DNA of 55,942 bases from Spirochaetaceae bacterium (GTDB taxonomy: Bacteria; Spirochaetota; Spirochaetia; Treponematales; Breznakiellaceae). The stretch lies in contig JAITER010000034.1 in the NCBI GenBank assembly GCA_031281945.1, positions 1 to 55,942 of the forward strand. The letters are read 5' to 3'. This document shows positions 24,446-33,085 of the stretch, piece after piece; the first letter of the stretch is position 1; each line of letters begins with the position of its first letter. Below the pieces are notes generated by a model. That model was not told where the DNA came from. It was given only the letters and a program-made list of their open reading frames with translations, and did no database searches. A program made the translations under genes and the position numbers.

Positions 24446-25606
24446 ATGAAAGCTGTGCATTTTGGCGCCGGAAACATAGGCCGCGGTTTTATAGGCGAGA
24501 CGCTTTACAAAAACGGTTTTTATATAGACTTTGTGGACGTAAACGAAACGGTCGTCGACGCGCTCGCCGCCCGTCATTCCTACGAAATTGAATACTCAGG
24601 CGAAAAACAAAGCCGCGCCACAGCGTCCGGCGTAAACGGGATAAACAGCAAAAAAGATCCGGACGCCGTGATAAACGCGGTTTCAAAAGCAAACCTGATT
24701 ACCACGGCTATAGGTCCCAACATCCTGCCTTTTATCGCCGAACTGCTCGCAAAAGGACTTCACGCAAGGCGGCTTTCGGGCAATAAAGAACCCGTCGACG
24801 TCATCGCCTGCGAAAACATGATAGGCGGCAGCGAGTTTTTGCGTGAGCAGACCAACAAATACCTGGACGCGGCGGATAAAGATTTCGTATCACAATTCAT
24901 AGGCTTCCCAAACGCCGCCGTAGACCGCATAGTTCCCGCGCAAAAGCACAGCGATCCGCTTTTCGTTTCCGTAGAAGCCTTTCATGAATGGGTTGTAGAC
25001 GATTCCGGGCGCAAAGCAAGACATATAACGCTTTCCGGCGTGGAATACGCCAAGGATTTACAACCTTACATAGAACGCAAGCTTTTTACGGTAAATTCAG
25101 GGCACGCAAGTTGCGCTTACTCAGGCGCTTATTACGGTTGCAAATACATACACGAAGCCGTTAAAGACGACCGCGTCTTGTCCCGGTTAAAAGGCGCGCT
25201 GGATGAAACAGGCGGCCTTTTAATCGCAAAATGGGGTTTCAATATAGAAGATCATAAAAAGTACGCGGAAAAAACGCTGGAACGTTTCGCAAACCCCGCC
25301 ATAAACGACTCCATACAAAGAGTGGCCCGCACGCCCATACGCAAGCTGGGAAAAGAAGAACGTTTCATCCGCCCCATACGCGAACTTACGGAACGCGGCC
25401 TGCCTTGCAAAAATCTTTTGGAGATGACGGCTTTTGTTCTCTCCTACAACGACAAAGAAGATGAAGAAAGCGTCCGCCTGCAAAAAATGTTGCGCGAAAG
25501 CCCTCTATCGGGTATAATTAAAAGTATAACTTCACTGGAAGATGACGCACTAATCAAAGAAATAGCGGCTCATTACGAGACGCTTCAAAAAATGGACTCA
25601 CGATAG
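24446..25606 (+). CDS. mtlD: mannitol-1-phosphate 5-dehydrogenase
   Basis: A 386-residue NAD-dependent long-chain polyol dehydrogenase that oxidises mannitol-1-phosphate to fructose-6-phosphate. The N-terminal HFGAGNIGRGFIG binds NAD, and the C-terminal domain holds the catalytic Lys in the KLFTVNSGHASCAY region, typical of MtlD. Length matches the family (about 380). Its position between mtlF and ptsI completes the catabolic route. Confidence 0.96.
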   Translation: MKAVHFGAGNIGRGFIGETLYKNGFYIDFVDVNETVVDALAARHSYEIEYSGEKQSRATASGVNGINSKKDPDAVINAVSKANLITTAIGPNILPFIAELLAKGLHARRLSGNKEPVDVIACENMIGGSEFLREQTNKYLDAADKDFVSQFIGFPNAAVDRIVPAQKHSDPLFVSVEAFHEWVVDDSGRKARHITLSGVEYAKDLQPYIERKLFTVNSGHASCAYSGAYYGCKYIHEAVKDDRVLSRLKGALDETGGLLIAKWGFNIEDHKKYAEKTLERFANPAINDSIQRVARTPIRKLGKEERFIRPIRELTERGLPCKNLLEMTAFVLSYNDKEDEESVRLQKMLRESPLSGIIKSITSLEDDALIKEIAAHYETLQKMDSR

Positions 25607-25616
25607 GAGGTTCTTC

Positions 25617-27236
25617 ATGATTACTTTGCAGGGAAAGAGCGCTAGCGGCGGTATAGCGTTTGGGAAAATCAGTTTTCTAAAACGCAGTAGCGCGTCTGTG
25701 GAAAAACGTTCTATAACCGACCTGGCGGCGGAACTACAACGGTTTGAGGAAGCCCGTAATACGGCTTGCGAACAATTAGACGACCTTTCAGAACGTCTTG
25801 CCGACAAAATCGGAGCGGAAAACGCGGCTCTTTTCGAAATGCACCGGATGATGTTGCAAGATCCCGACTATATTGAACCCATCACAGAAATCATCAAAAA
25901 AGAAAAAGTTTGCGCGGAATATGCGGTAAACACGGGCGGCTCCCGTTTGGCGCAGGATTTCGCTGAAATGGATGATGAATACATGAAGGCGCGCTCCACC
26001 GACGTCTACGATATATCGCGCCGCATCATCAATATATTGGCTGGCGTTGAAGACGGCCCCGCTGAAGGCGGAGACCCCGGCATCTTCGCCGCGGACGACT
26101 TTACGCCAAGCGAAACCGCCCAAATGGACCGCTCCAAAGTTCTGGCCATGATTTCCAAGCAAGGCTCCTACAATTCTCACTCGTCCATCTTCGCCCGTAA
26201 TATGGGGATACCGGCTGTAATCGGCTTCGGCGAATTCCTTTCCGCCGACCTCTCCGGCAAAGAAGCCGCATTAGACGCCACGGAAGGCGTTTTGTACATA
26301 GAGCCGGAAACCGCGGTCATCGAAAAACTAAAGAAAAAACAAGACGCGATTTTATTGGAAAAACAGGAATGGGAACAATTCCGGGGCAAACCCACTGTTT
26401 CCAAAAACGGGAAAAAAATAAAATTATACGCGAATATAGGGTCCGTAAAAGATGCGGAAGCGGCTGTAGAAGGAGACGCGGAAGGCGTCGGGCTTTTCCG
26501 CAGCGAAGGCTTGTATCTGGAAAGCAACGATTACCCGGACGAAGAAACCCAGTTCGAAACCTACAAACAAGTTTTGAAATGTATGGGTGACAGACCGGTC
26601 ATAATTCGCACTCTGGACATAGGCGCCGACAAACAGGCGGCTTATTTTAAATTACCTAAAGAAGAAAATCCGGCTATGGGGCTTAGAGCGATACGAATAT
26701 GCCTTACACGGCCAGAACTGTTCAAAACCCAGTTGCGCGCCATTTACCGCGCCTCCGCTTTTGGCAATGCGGCCATAATGTTCCCAATGATTAACTCGGT
26801 AAACGATTTAAAACGCGCAAAACAAATCGCCACAATAGTGCGCACAGAACTTGCCGCGAAACAAATTCCGTTTAAGGCGGATCTTCCCATAGGCATAATG
26901 ATAGAAACGCCGGCTTCCGCTGTAATAGCCGACCTCCTTGCAAAAGAATCAGATTTTTTCAGCATAGGCACAAACGACCTTACCCAATACACGCTCGCCG
27001 TAGACCGCCAGAACGACTCCATAAGCGAATTCTGCGACGCTCACCACGAAGCGATACTGCGCCTTATCGGAATGGCTACGGAAGCCGCTCATAAAGCAGG
27101 AATCTGGTGCGGCATTTGCGGTTCGCTTGGCGCGGATGAAACCCTTATTAAAACATTCCTGGACATAGGCCTTGACGAGCTTTCTGTAGAGGCTCCCGCA
27201 ATCTTAAAATTGCGTAAAATTATCTCGGAAAACTAA
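25617..27236 (+). CDS. ptsI: PTS Enzyme I
   Basis: A 539-residue phosphoenolpyruvate-protein phosphotransferase, the first step of the PTS. The phosphorylated His188 is in YNSHSSIFARNMGIPAVIG; the PEP-binding TIM barrel has RTLDIGADK, MIETPASAVIADLLAKESDFFSIGTND-type sequence and the active-site Cys in CGICGSLGAD. GGAGG is placed for the ATG at 25617. It is slightly shorter than E. coli EI (575). An intrinsic terminator follows, ending the mannitol locus. Confidence 0.97.
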   Translation: MITLQGKSASGGIAFGKISFLKRSSASVEKRSITDLAAELQRFEEARNTACEQLDDLSERLADKIGAENAALFEMHRMMLQDPDYIEPITEIIKKEKVCAEYAVNTGGSRLAQDFAEMDDEYMKARSTDVYDISRRIINILAGVEDGPAEGGDPGIFAADDFTPSETAQMDRSKVLAMISKQGSYNSHSSIFARNMGIPAVIGFGEFLSADLSGKEAALDATEGVLYIEPETAVIEKLKKKQDAILLEKQEWEQFRGKPTVSKNGKKIKLYANIGSVKDAEAAVEGDAEGVGLFRSEGLYLESNDYPDEETQFETYKQVLKCMGDRPVIIRTLDIGADKQAAYFKLPKEENPAMGLRAIRICLTRPELFKTQLRAIYRASAFGNAAIMFPMINSVNDLKRAKQIATIVRTELAAKQIPFKADLPIGIMIETPASAVIADLLAKESDFFSIGTNDLTQYTLAVDRQNDSISEFCDAHHEAILRLIGMATEAAHKAGIWCGICGSLGADETLIKTFLDIGLDELSVEAPAILKLRKIISEN

Positions 27237-27252
27237 TACGGCCTCAACAAAA

Positions 27253-27279
27253 AAAGCCCGCTGTTAAGGCGGGCTTTTT
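27253..27279 (+). terminator. intrinsic terminator after ptsI
   Basis: AAAGCCCGC (27253-27261) / GCGGGCTTT (27269-27277), then more T. The A-run before the stem would let it serve the converging argD gene as well. Confidence 0.9.
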
Positions 27280-27298
27280 CGTTTTAAACAAGTTAAAA

Positions 27299-28474
27299 CT
27301 ACGCTGTTTTTGGCAGAATTTCGCTTAAAATACTGATTCCTTCGATTATTTCTTCCCGCGTAATCGTATAAGGCGGTAGAAAACGCAATGTTTTCGGGCC
27401 GCCGCCTAAAAACAAAAGACCTTTTTCCAGGGCTTTTTCCAGCAAACCGTGGTCTTCATGGGAGACGTCCGCCCCCAGCATAAGACCAGCGCCCCGGATG
27501 CGGGATATATCAAAACCGTCCAACTCCAGGTCGTCAAGTTTGTCCGCAAAAAAGGCGCCTTTTTCCTTTATTTCGTCCATAAAGCCGTTTGCTGTTATTG
27601 TTTCCAAAACAACAAGACCCGCCGCGGCCGCTAAAGCGTTGCCTCCAAAAGTACTGCCGTGGTCGTATTCCAGCACGTCCGCTGTTTTTTCACCCGCAAG
27701 AACCGCGCCCGCCGGCACGCCGCCGCAAAGCCCTTTGGCCAGCGTCGCTATGTCAGGAGTCAAATTAAAACGGTTGCAGGCGAAAAACTCGCCGGTTCTA
27801 CCCAACCCGCATTGAATTTCGTCCGCTATAAGCAAAATGTCTTTTTGAGCGCAAATTTCCGCCGCCTTTTTTAGGTAATCCGCGGAAAGCGGTATTACGC
27901 CGCTTTCACCCTGTATAGGCTCAAAAAAGAAGGCGCATACAGAAATGTCGTTAAGCGCTTTTTCCAGCGCGGCGGCGTCGTTTGGCGGGATGTAAACAAA
28001 GCCTTCGGTAAACGGCCCAAAATTCTCGTGAAACTTATCCTGCCCTGTCGCGGAAAGCGTACTAATAGTCCTGCCATGAAAACTTCCGGTAAGCGTAACA
28101 ATGCGGTGGCGGTTTTTTCCGTATTTTTTAAAACTATACTTGCGGGCTATTTTTATAGCTCCTTCGTTGGCTTCGGCGCCGGAATTGCAAAGAAAAAGCT
28201 TTTTTAGGCCGGAAACCGCGATTAGCTTTTCGGCGAAAGCTTCGCTTACATCACTTTGATAGTAGTTGCAAACATGTATAAGTTTTTCCGCCTGCTTTTT
28301 AATTGCGTCCACAAGCGCCGGATTGTTGTGCCCCAAACAGTTAACCGCAATTCCAGAGGAAAAATCCAGGTAGCTCTTGCCGCTTGCGTCAAACAGCCGG
28401 ACGCCTTCTCCGCGTGTAAAAACCACCGGCAACCGGTGGTATGTGTTCATAAAGACATCGTTAGCTTTGTTCAT
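27299..28474 (-). CDS. argD: acetylornithine aminotransferase (class III)
   Basis: A 391-residue PLP-dependent class III aminotransferase, converting N-acetylglutamate semialdehyde to N-acetylornithine in arginine synthesis. Family landmarks: LDFSSGIAVNCLGHNNPAL, FCNSGAEANEGAIKIARKY, IADEIQCGLGRTG, PLP lysine in IATLAKGLCGG, and HGSTFGGNALAAAAG. Length is normal. ArgD, ornithine or succinylornithine aminotransferase cannot be told apart fully by sequence. ArgD is favoured by the GRT and GVPAGAVLA motifs. It converges with ptsI on a shared terminator. Confidence 0.93.
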   Translation of the reverse strand: MNKANDVFMNTYHRLPVVFTRGEGVRLFDASGKSYLDFSSGIAVNCLGHNNPALVDAIKKQAEKLIHVCNYYQSDVSEAFAEKLIAVSGLKKLFLCNSGAEANEGAIKIARKYSFKKYGKNRHRIVTLTGSFHGRTISTLSATGQDKFHENFGPFTEGFVYIPPNDAAALEKALNDISVCAFFFEPIQGESGVIPLSADYLKKAAEICAQKDILLIADEIQCGLGRTGEFFACNRFNLTPDIATLAKGLCGGVPAGAVLAGEKTADVLEYDHGSTFGGNALAAAAGLVVLETITANGFMDEIKEKGAFFADKLDDLELDGFDISRIRGAGLMLGADVSHEDHGLLEKALEKGLLFLGGGPKTLRFLPPYTITREEIIEGISILSEILPKTA

Positions 28475-28675
28475 AGTTTAATCTTAGCGCAAAAAACAGG
28501 CGGCTATAAGACTATCATCCGCATTTCCGTTTTGTTTTAGAAAGCCGTAATTGGCTCCCGTCTTACATAGGCTCAGACGCCGCGCTGCAGGCCGCCGCCT
28601 GACGCGCCGCAAACTTCGTGTTTTTAACGCAGACGCCGTCCGGTTTCTTAAACGCCGGCGCATGGTTTTTTTAGT

Positions 28676-29110
28676 TTAAATAAAATACATATACGAGCTG
28701 GAATTATCTGTGGTTCCGGTTAGTCCGGCTATGGTTTCCCTGTCTATTTCCGCGGCTATGGCGTTGTTAAGCGGGTTAAAAATCACACGGCGCAGACAGG
28801 CGTGAAGTTTGTTTTCCGTTTCGCCTTCTTTTAGCGGGTCTATTATGAGCATATCGCCTTCCAAAACGCGCAACGCTTCGCCCACACAAATTTCCTCCGG
28901 CCTTTTAGCCAGCGCATAACCGCCGGAAGACCCTTTTACGCTCCGTATAAGTCCGGCGCGGCGCAATGTTATAGCGATGTGTTCAAGATACCTTACAGAG
29001 ACGCCCTGCCTTTCCGCTATACTTTTTAATGTTACGTGTTCTTTATCTTTATTTTCCGCAAGATCTATCAGTAGTTTGATTCCGTACCTGCCCATTGTTG
29101 ATATTTTCAT
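28676..29110 (-). CDS. Rrf2 family regulator without cluster cysteines
   Basis: A 144-residue Rrf2 regulator: MKISTMGRYGIKLLIDLAEN start, winged HTH with SIAERQGVSVRYLEHI, and the GGYALAKRPEEI wing. It lacks the three-Cys set in the effector region (a single Cys in HACLRRV), so it resembles CymR rather than IscR. CymR controls sulfur amino acid genes with cysteine synthase. Third gene of an operon with a Cys/Met PLP enzyme, overlapping the second by four bases; control of sulfur metabolism is a reasonable inference. Confidence 0.9.
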   Translation of the reverse strand: MKISTMGRYGIKLLIDLAENKDKEHVTLKSIAERQGVSVRYLEHIAITLRRAGLIRSVKGSSGGYALAKRPEEICVGEALRVLEGDMLIIDPLKEGETENKLHACLRRVIFNPLNNAIAAEIDRETIAGLTGTTDNSSSYMYFI

Positions 29111-29538
29111 ATTGTATACTCTGGATTTTCGTATGCGTTATAATCCGCGGCCAGGTCGTTTACCGTAATGTTATTTAAACACCCGTTTATCACTCGATAT
29201 AAAGCGCTCCATGTATATCTGCTTAAACAGTCTTTTTCTTTTGGGCAGGAGCCGGAACCAGCGCAGACGACCGGTTTAAGCGAGCCTTCGCACTCGCGTA
29301 GCACATAACCCACGCTTATTTGGCTGGACGGCTTGGCGAGCGCGTAGCCGCCGTTTCTGCCGCGCACACCTTCTATAAGGCCCATTTTGCGCAGTTGTAT
29401 AAAAAGCTGTTCTATGTACCCGTCTGTGGTTCCGGCGGCGGCGGCTATTTCTTTTGTCGTTACGAATACGCCTTTCGGCAGGGTGGCCATGTATAAAAGA
29501 GCGGCAAGGGAATAACGCCCTTTCGTAGAAATCCTCAT
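29107..29538 (-). CDS. Rrf2 family regulator with IscR-like Cys triad
   Basis: A 143-residue Rrf2 protein with HTH EIAAAAGTTDGYIEQL and wing GGYALAKPSS. The effector region reads CAGSGSCPKEKDC, a CX5CX5C spacing identical to that of the 2Fe-2S-binding cysteines of IscR. It is therefore likely to sense iron-sulfur or redox state. It is the middle gene of the operon, overlapping both neighbours by four bases, and may form a sensor pair or heterodimer with the Cys-less Rrf2 next to it. Confidence 0.92.
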   Translation of the reverse strand: MRISTKGRYSLAALLYMATLPKGVFVTTKEIAAAAGTTDGYIEQLFIQLRKMGLIEGVRGRNGGYALAKPSSQISVGYVLRECEGSLKPVVCAGSGSCPKEKDCLSRYTWSALYRVINGCLNNITVNDLAADYNAYENPEYTI

Positions 29539-30749
29539 TTTTCCCCAGCCGCCCCGCCTTCAAACGCCTGCTCAAGGTCGGCTATTAAATCCGCCGGATT
29601 TTCCAGCCCTATAGACAGCCGGACCAATTCCTCGGTTACACCGGCCCTTCTTCGCATATCTTCCGGTATGGCTTCGTGGGTCTGCACCCATGGGTATGTA
29701 ATAAGGCTTTCTACGCCGCCCAGACTTTCGGCGAAAAGAATAAGCCGCACCCCGGATAAAAGTTTTTTGACGTCGCGTATATCCTTTACATAAAATGAAA
29801 TCATGCCGCTGTGCCCCCGCGATTGTTTTTGGGAAAGCGCGTACTGCGGATGACTCTCCAGCCCTGTATAAAAAACAGCCTTCACTTTGCTGTTTGTTTG
29901 CAACCATTTCGCGACCGCGAGCGCGTTAGACCAGTGCTTTTCCATGCGCAACGCGAGCGTTTTAATCCCGCGCAATGTAAGGTAACTGTCAAACGGGCTT
30001 AAAACGGCGCCTTCGCTCATTTGCGCGTCTCTAAGCGGCTGCTCGTATTCATCTTTTGAGTGGGCGATAAAGCCGCACAGCGTATCATTATGGCCTTCCA
30101 GGTATTTACTGCCGCTATGCACCACAAAGTCAGCGCCCAAAGCAAGCGGGTTTTGAAAATAAGGTGTGCAAAAAGTGTTGTCGGCTATTAAAAGGCCGCC
30201 TTTTTGATGAATAAAACCGGCGCACATCTTTATGTCGGTTATTTTCATCATTGGGTTTGACGGCGTTTCTATAAAAATCCCTTTGGTTTGCGGTAAAAAA
30301 GCTTTTTCTATTTTAGAAAAATCAGATGTATCAACGAATGAAAACGAATATCCGTACGATGAATAATAGCTGTTAAAAAGCCGGTACGTTCCGCCGTACA
30401 AATCTTCGCTTACTATAATGTGAGCGCCTGGTTTGAAAATCTTAATAATTGAGGAAATAGCGCCCATACCGCTCGCAAACGCAAGGCCGTATTTAGCGCC
30501 TTCCAAAAGAGCGATTGTTTCTTCCAGCTCCTGGCGCGTGGGGTTGCCGCATCGCGAATAATCGAATCCCGTGGATTCTCCAAGCGCCGGATGTCTAAAC
30601 GCCGCGCTTTGGAATATAGGCGTGCAGACGGCCCCGGTTCGCGGCTCAAAAAAATGCGACTGCCGGGCGGCAAGCGTGTCGAGCGCGTAGCCGCGCCGCG
30701 CATTAACAGGTGCGTCTGGTTTTTCTTTGTTCTGGGTTTCAGTTTCCAT
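29535..30749 (-). CDS. Cys/Met metabolism PLP enzyme (cystathionine gamma-synthase/gamma-lyase type)
   Basis: A 404-residue member of the trans-sulfuration family. Signatures: the YSRCGNPTRQELEE substrate/cofactor site, FASGMGAISSI, LIADNTFCTPYFQNPLALGADFVVHSGSKYLEGHND with the PLP lysine in SGSKY, and SLGGVESLITYPWVQTHEAI near the C-terminus. Members include cystathionine gamma-synthase, cystathionine gamma-lyase, methionine gamma-lyase and O-acetylhomoserine sulfhydrylase. These cannot be separated safely here. First gene of an operon with two Rrf2 regulators. Confidence 0.9.
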   Translation of the reverse strand: METETQNKEKPDAPVNARRGYALDTLAARQSHFFEPRTGAVCTPIFQSAAFRHPALGESTGFDYSRCGNPTRQELEETIALLEGAKYGLAFASGMGAISSIIKIFKPGAHIIVSEDLYGGTYRLFNSYYSSYGYSFSFVDTSDFSKIEKAFLPQTKGIFIETPSNPMMKITDIKMCAGFIHQKGGLLIADNTFCTPYFQNPLALGADFVVHSGSKYLEGHNDTLCGFIAHSKDEYEQPLRDAQMSEGAVLSPFDSYLTLRGIKTLALRMEKHWSNALAVAKWLQTNSKVKAVFYTGLESHPQYALSQKQSRGHSGMISFYVKDIRDVKKLLSGVRLILFAESLGGVESLITYPWVQTHEAIPEDMRRRAGVTEELVRLSIGLENPADLIADLEQAFEGGAAGEK

Positions 30750-30802
30750 GGCATTCCCTTATTAAAGGAACTCTAAAAACCGCTTTAAGCGAGATTCAGA
30801 AA

Positions 30803-30936
30803 TTGGACTTATTTCAATAACCCGTTGGTTATCTATTAACCTGCGAGGTTAAGCTTTGCTTTAGCCCTGCAAAACGCGAAGCATTTTGCTGTTTTTTAGC
30901 GGTTGTTGTTCAGAAATTTCAGTTTCTGAACAACTC
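30803..30936 (+). repeat. T-element copy R7
   Basis: Full plus-strand copy (134 bases) with the left end TTGGACTTATTTC and hairpin GTTGTTCAGAAAT/TTTCTGAACAAC. It lies 54 bases upstream of the Cys/Met enzyme gene. Confidence 0.8.
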
Positions 30937-31040
30937 TGTTAAAGAAATTTTAAAACTTAAGTATAGTCACCCAAAAATTAAGTTTAAGGATAACTTTTCT
31001 TAAAAATCGCAAATACAGCGCGTTTTACATTGACTTGGAC

Positions 31041-31072
31041 GGCGTCCAACTCAGTTGGCGAACAAGCCCAAT
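31041..31072 (-). repeat. T-element fragment R8
   Basis: Only CTCAGTTGGCGAACAAGCCCAA, the left-end portion on the minus strand, is recognisable. Confidence 0.35.
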
Positions 31073-31165
31073 TTTAGAGACCCTTTTAGTCTAACATAAC
31101 ATTTATTTAAAATATTTTCTAGTAAAGCCAAGTAATTCTTATTTTGTAAGAATTAATACCTAACA

Positions 31166-31258
31166 TTGGATTTATTTCAACAACCCGGTTGATTGCCGCC
31201 CGCGTCATTGCAAAACGCCCGCCATTTTGCGTTTTCAAGCGGTTGCCGGCCAAGCCCG
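31166..31258 (+). repeat. T-element partial copy R9
   Basis: Left end TTGGATTTATTTC, CAACCCGGTTG and the GCAAAACGCC/CATTTTGCG hairpin, followed by GCCGGCCAAGCC. The right end is replaced by attC-like site 5. Confidence 0.5.
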
Positions 31259-31294
31259 CCTGTCCGCTGAAAGCGATTAAAAAAACAGGCCTTG

Positions 31295-31513
31295 AACATA
31301 ACAAAAGACGGCTTCCGGCGGTATGCGGCGTGTTGCCAACCCGATGCTTTGCGCAACATCGCTTCCCGCAGGAGGCCGGCCCAGGGCTGGCAAACTGCGG
31401 GCGGAATGAGCCGCAGGAGGCGCAGCCGGCCTGGCGGAACGGAACCCCAATCCGGCTACCGGAGGCCGGGCCGCTTTATCGGCTAAGCATATACAGGCCT
31501 GCTGTACGCTGTT
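31295..31513 (-). other. long attC-like site 5
   Basis: On the minus strand the site begins with a decayed box near 31507, TACAGCAGGCCTGTATATGC, and ends CGCATACCGCCGGAAG..GTTATGTT at 31295-31302. A 145-base GC-rich core (31337-31481) is shared almost base for base with site 6. It follows the stop of the minus-strand gene at 31562, as a cassette requires. Confidence 0.6.
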
Positions 31514-31561
31514 CCCGCATTTGCGTTAGCCGCCGCCACGGATAGCGGGGCTACGCTATTT

Positions 31562-31978
31562 TTATACAAATTGTAATGGAATACGTTTATTATTCTTAAT
31601 AGCTGCATCTATTATAATCTCTTGTATAAACTGTGCGCTTTCTTGCCCGGTATCTAAGTTTTGCATATACACTACCAAACTGTTACTTGATTTTGGAATT
31701 ACATTGCAGGAATAATTTCTACAATTCCCATAAAAACAAATGTTCCCTTTTTTATCAGAATATGGCCTCAAATAATTTTCAAAGGCTATACCATCTGTCG
31801 CCTTCCGCAACAATTGTTTCTGCCATTTTTTATGGGTATTCACATTATACAATAATTCACACCACATTTCATTACCAACCGCGAAATACCAATCTTCAAG
31901 AGCGACATTTTTGGGCGGACAAAAAGAGGCATAAACCAAATTTTCAATCTCATCAAAATCTTTATTAAGGTCCAACAT
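31562..31978 (-). CDS. hypothetical cassette protein (138 aa)
   Basis: An unrecognised 138-residue soluble protein, acidic at the N-terminus (LDLNKDFDEIENLVYASF), with six Cys scattered through CPPKN, WCELL, ICFYGNCRNYSCNV. GGAGG lies seven bases before the ATG, which makes the start firm. The gene is AT-rich against GC-rich flanks, sits between attC-like sites 5 and 6 and has the matching orientation, so it looks like a single-gene integron cassette. No signal peptide. Confidence 0.7.
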   Translation of the reverse strand: MLDLNKDFDEIENLVYASFCPPKNVALEDWYFAVGNEMWCELLYNVNTHKKWQKQLLRKATDGIAFENYLRPYSDKKGNICFYGNCRNYSCNVIPKSSNSLVVYMQNLDTGQESAQFIQEIIIDAAIKNNKRIPLQFV

Positions 31979-32103
31979 AACATCCTCCAGAATTTAGTAT
32001 ATCATACCTTTTACTAAAATACTACCATTTTCAATTTTTTCCGATTTTCTGCCGCCATGGACGGCGGCGGTGCATTTTTTAACACCCATTTGGCACAAAT
32101 ATC

Positions 32104-32324
32104 GCATAACACTCCGGCTATTTGCGGTGATTTTGCAACCCGATGCTTTGCGCAACATCGCTTCCCGCGGGAGGCCGGCCCAGGGCTGGCTACTGCGGGC
32201 TGAGTGGGAGGCGCAACCGGTCTGGCGGAACGGAACCCCAATCCGGCTACCGGAGGCCGGGCCGCTTTATCGCCGAAGCGGTGAGAGGCCCGCATTGCGG
32301 GTCTTTCATAAAGGCCTGTTATAC
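32104..32324 (-). other. long attC-like site 6
   Basis: GCATAAC (32104-32110) and GTTATAC (32318-32324) bound a 221-base site, one of the two longest in the window. The core at 32136-32272 matches that of site 5. The right arm AAGGCCTGTTATAC is the cassette-gene side. Confidence 0.68.
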
Positions 32325-32384
32325 AAAGTTTTTTACCCGTTCACTGGAAACTGATGAACGCCAAGGGCGGCGGCTGGCAGTACA

Positions 32385-32513
32385 TTGGACTTGTTCGCTC
32401 GCCCTGGTTGGTTGTCTACTAACCTGCGGTTAGCTTGCAAGTCTTGCAAAATGCTACGCATTTTGCGTTTTTTAAGCGGTTGTTGTTCGGAAACTGAGGT
32501 TTCCGAACAACTC
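32385..32513 (+). repeat. T-element copy R10 (best full-length example)
   Basis: 129 bases, both ends intact: TTGGACTTGTTCG to CCGAACAACTC, then TA. Hairpins: GCAAAATGC/GCATTTTGC and a perfect 13-base stem GTTGTTCGGAAAC/GTTTCCGAACAAC with loop TGAG. Confidence 0.88.
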
Positions 32514-32526
32514 TATTGCTATTTTA

Positions 32527-32907
32527 TCAAAAAATATCATTAATTATATTTATATATTTTTTATTTCTATTCCATATCTTATATTTATTTCTTCCAAAAT
32601 AAACTATATTGATATTTTCATTTATTGGAATTTTTATATTAAATGTTCCGCTTCCATTTTTATCTGGTTTTATTATAGTCCCACATAATAAAATATCCAT
32701 TTCTGAGTTTAATTCTTTGAGTTTTACTCTATCATAATAATATGCGCTCCAGGTTATCAAACCAGAAATACTTAAATATAATTTATCTGTTTCATTAATT
32801 TCTTCTACAAGAAAATTCATAATATATTCTTTTTCAATTACCGGAGTAATACTATTACACCCCATAAAAGGTACGCTAATGAATAGAAATAATAAACATA
32901 TATTCAT
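32527..32907 (-). CDS. hypothetical lipoprotein in cassette block
   Basis: A 126-residue protein with a short signal peptide and lipobox-like FMGC (Cys 17). The mature chain is Asn/Ile/Lys-rich, consistent with AT-rich foreign DNA (about 25 percent GC by eye). No family is recognised. It lies between attC-like sites 6 and 7 in the expected orientation, with T-element R10 inserted between its stop and site 6. The ribosome binding site is weak, so the start could be at a later Met (EYIM), which would remove the signal peptide. Confidence 0.6.
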   Translation of the reverse strand: MNICLLFLFISVPFMGCNSITPVIEKEYIMNFLVEEINETDKLYLSISGLITWSAYYYDRVKLKELNSEMDILLCGTIIKPDKNGSGTFNIKIPINENINIVYFGRNKYKIWNRNKKYINIINDIF

Positions 32908-32987
32908 AAAGCTATTATATTTTCTTAATATATTGCTGTCAATATGTTTTCATACAATTATCCCAAACCAATTTTATTTAGCATTGC

Positions 32988-33079
32988 GCATAACGTTCAT
33001 GGTTATATGCGGCCTACCCCAACCCGCCTGGAGCCGCTGTATGGCGGCAATGCGGGTCTCACATACAGCTTTGTTATGC
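32988..33079 (-). other. attC-like site 7
   Basis: GCATAAC (32988-32994) and GTTATGC (33073-33079) with inner boxes TATGCGG and CACATACA: 92 bases and well preserved. The stop codon of the 33086 gene lies 6 bases from its edge. Confidence 0.75.
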
Positions 33080-33085
33080 GCCGTT

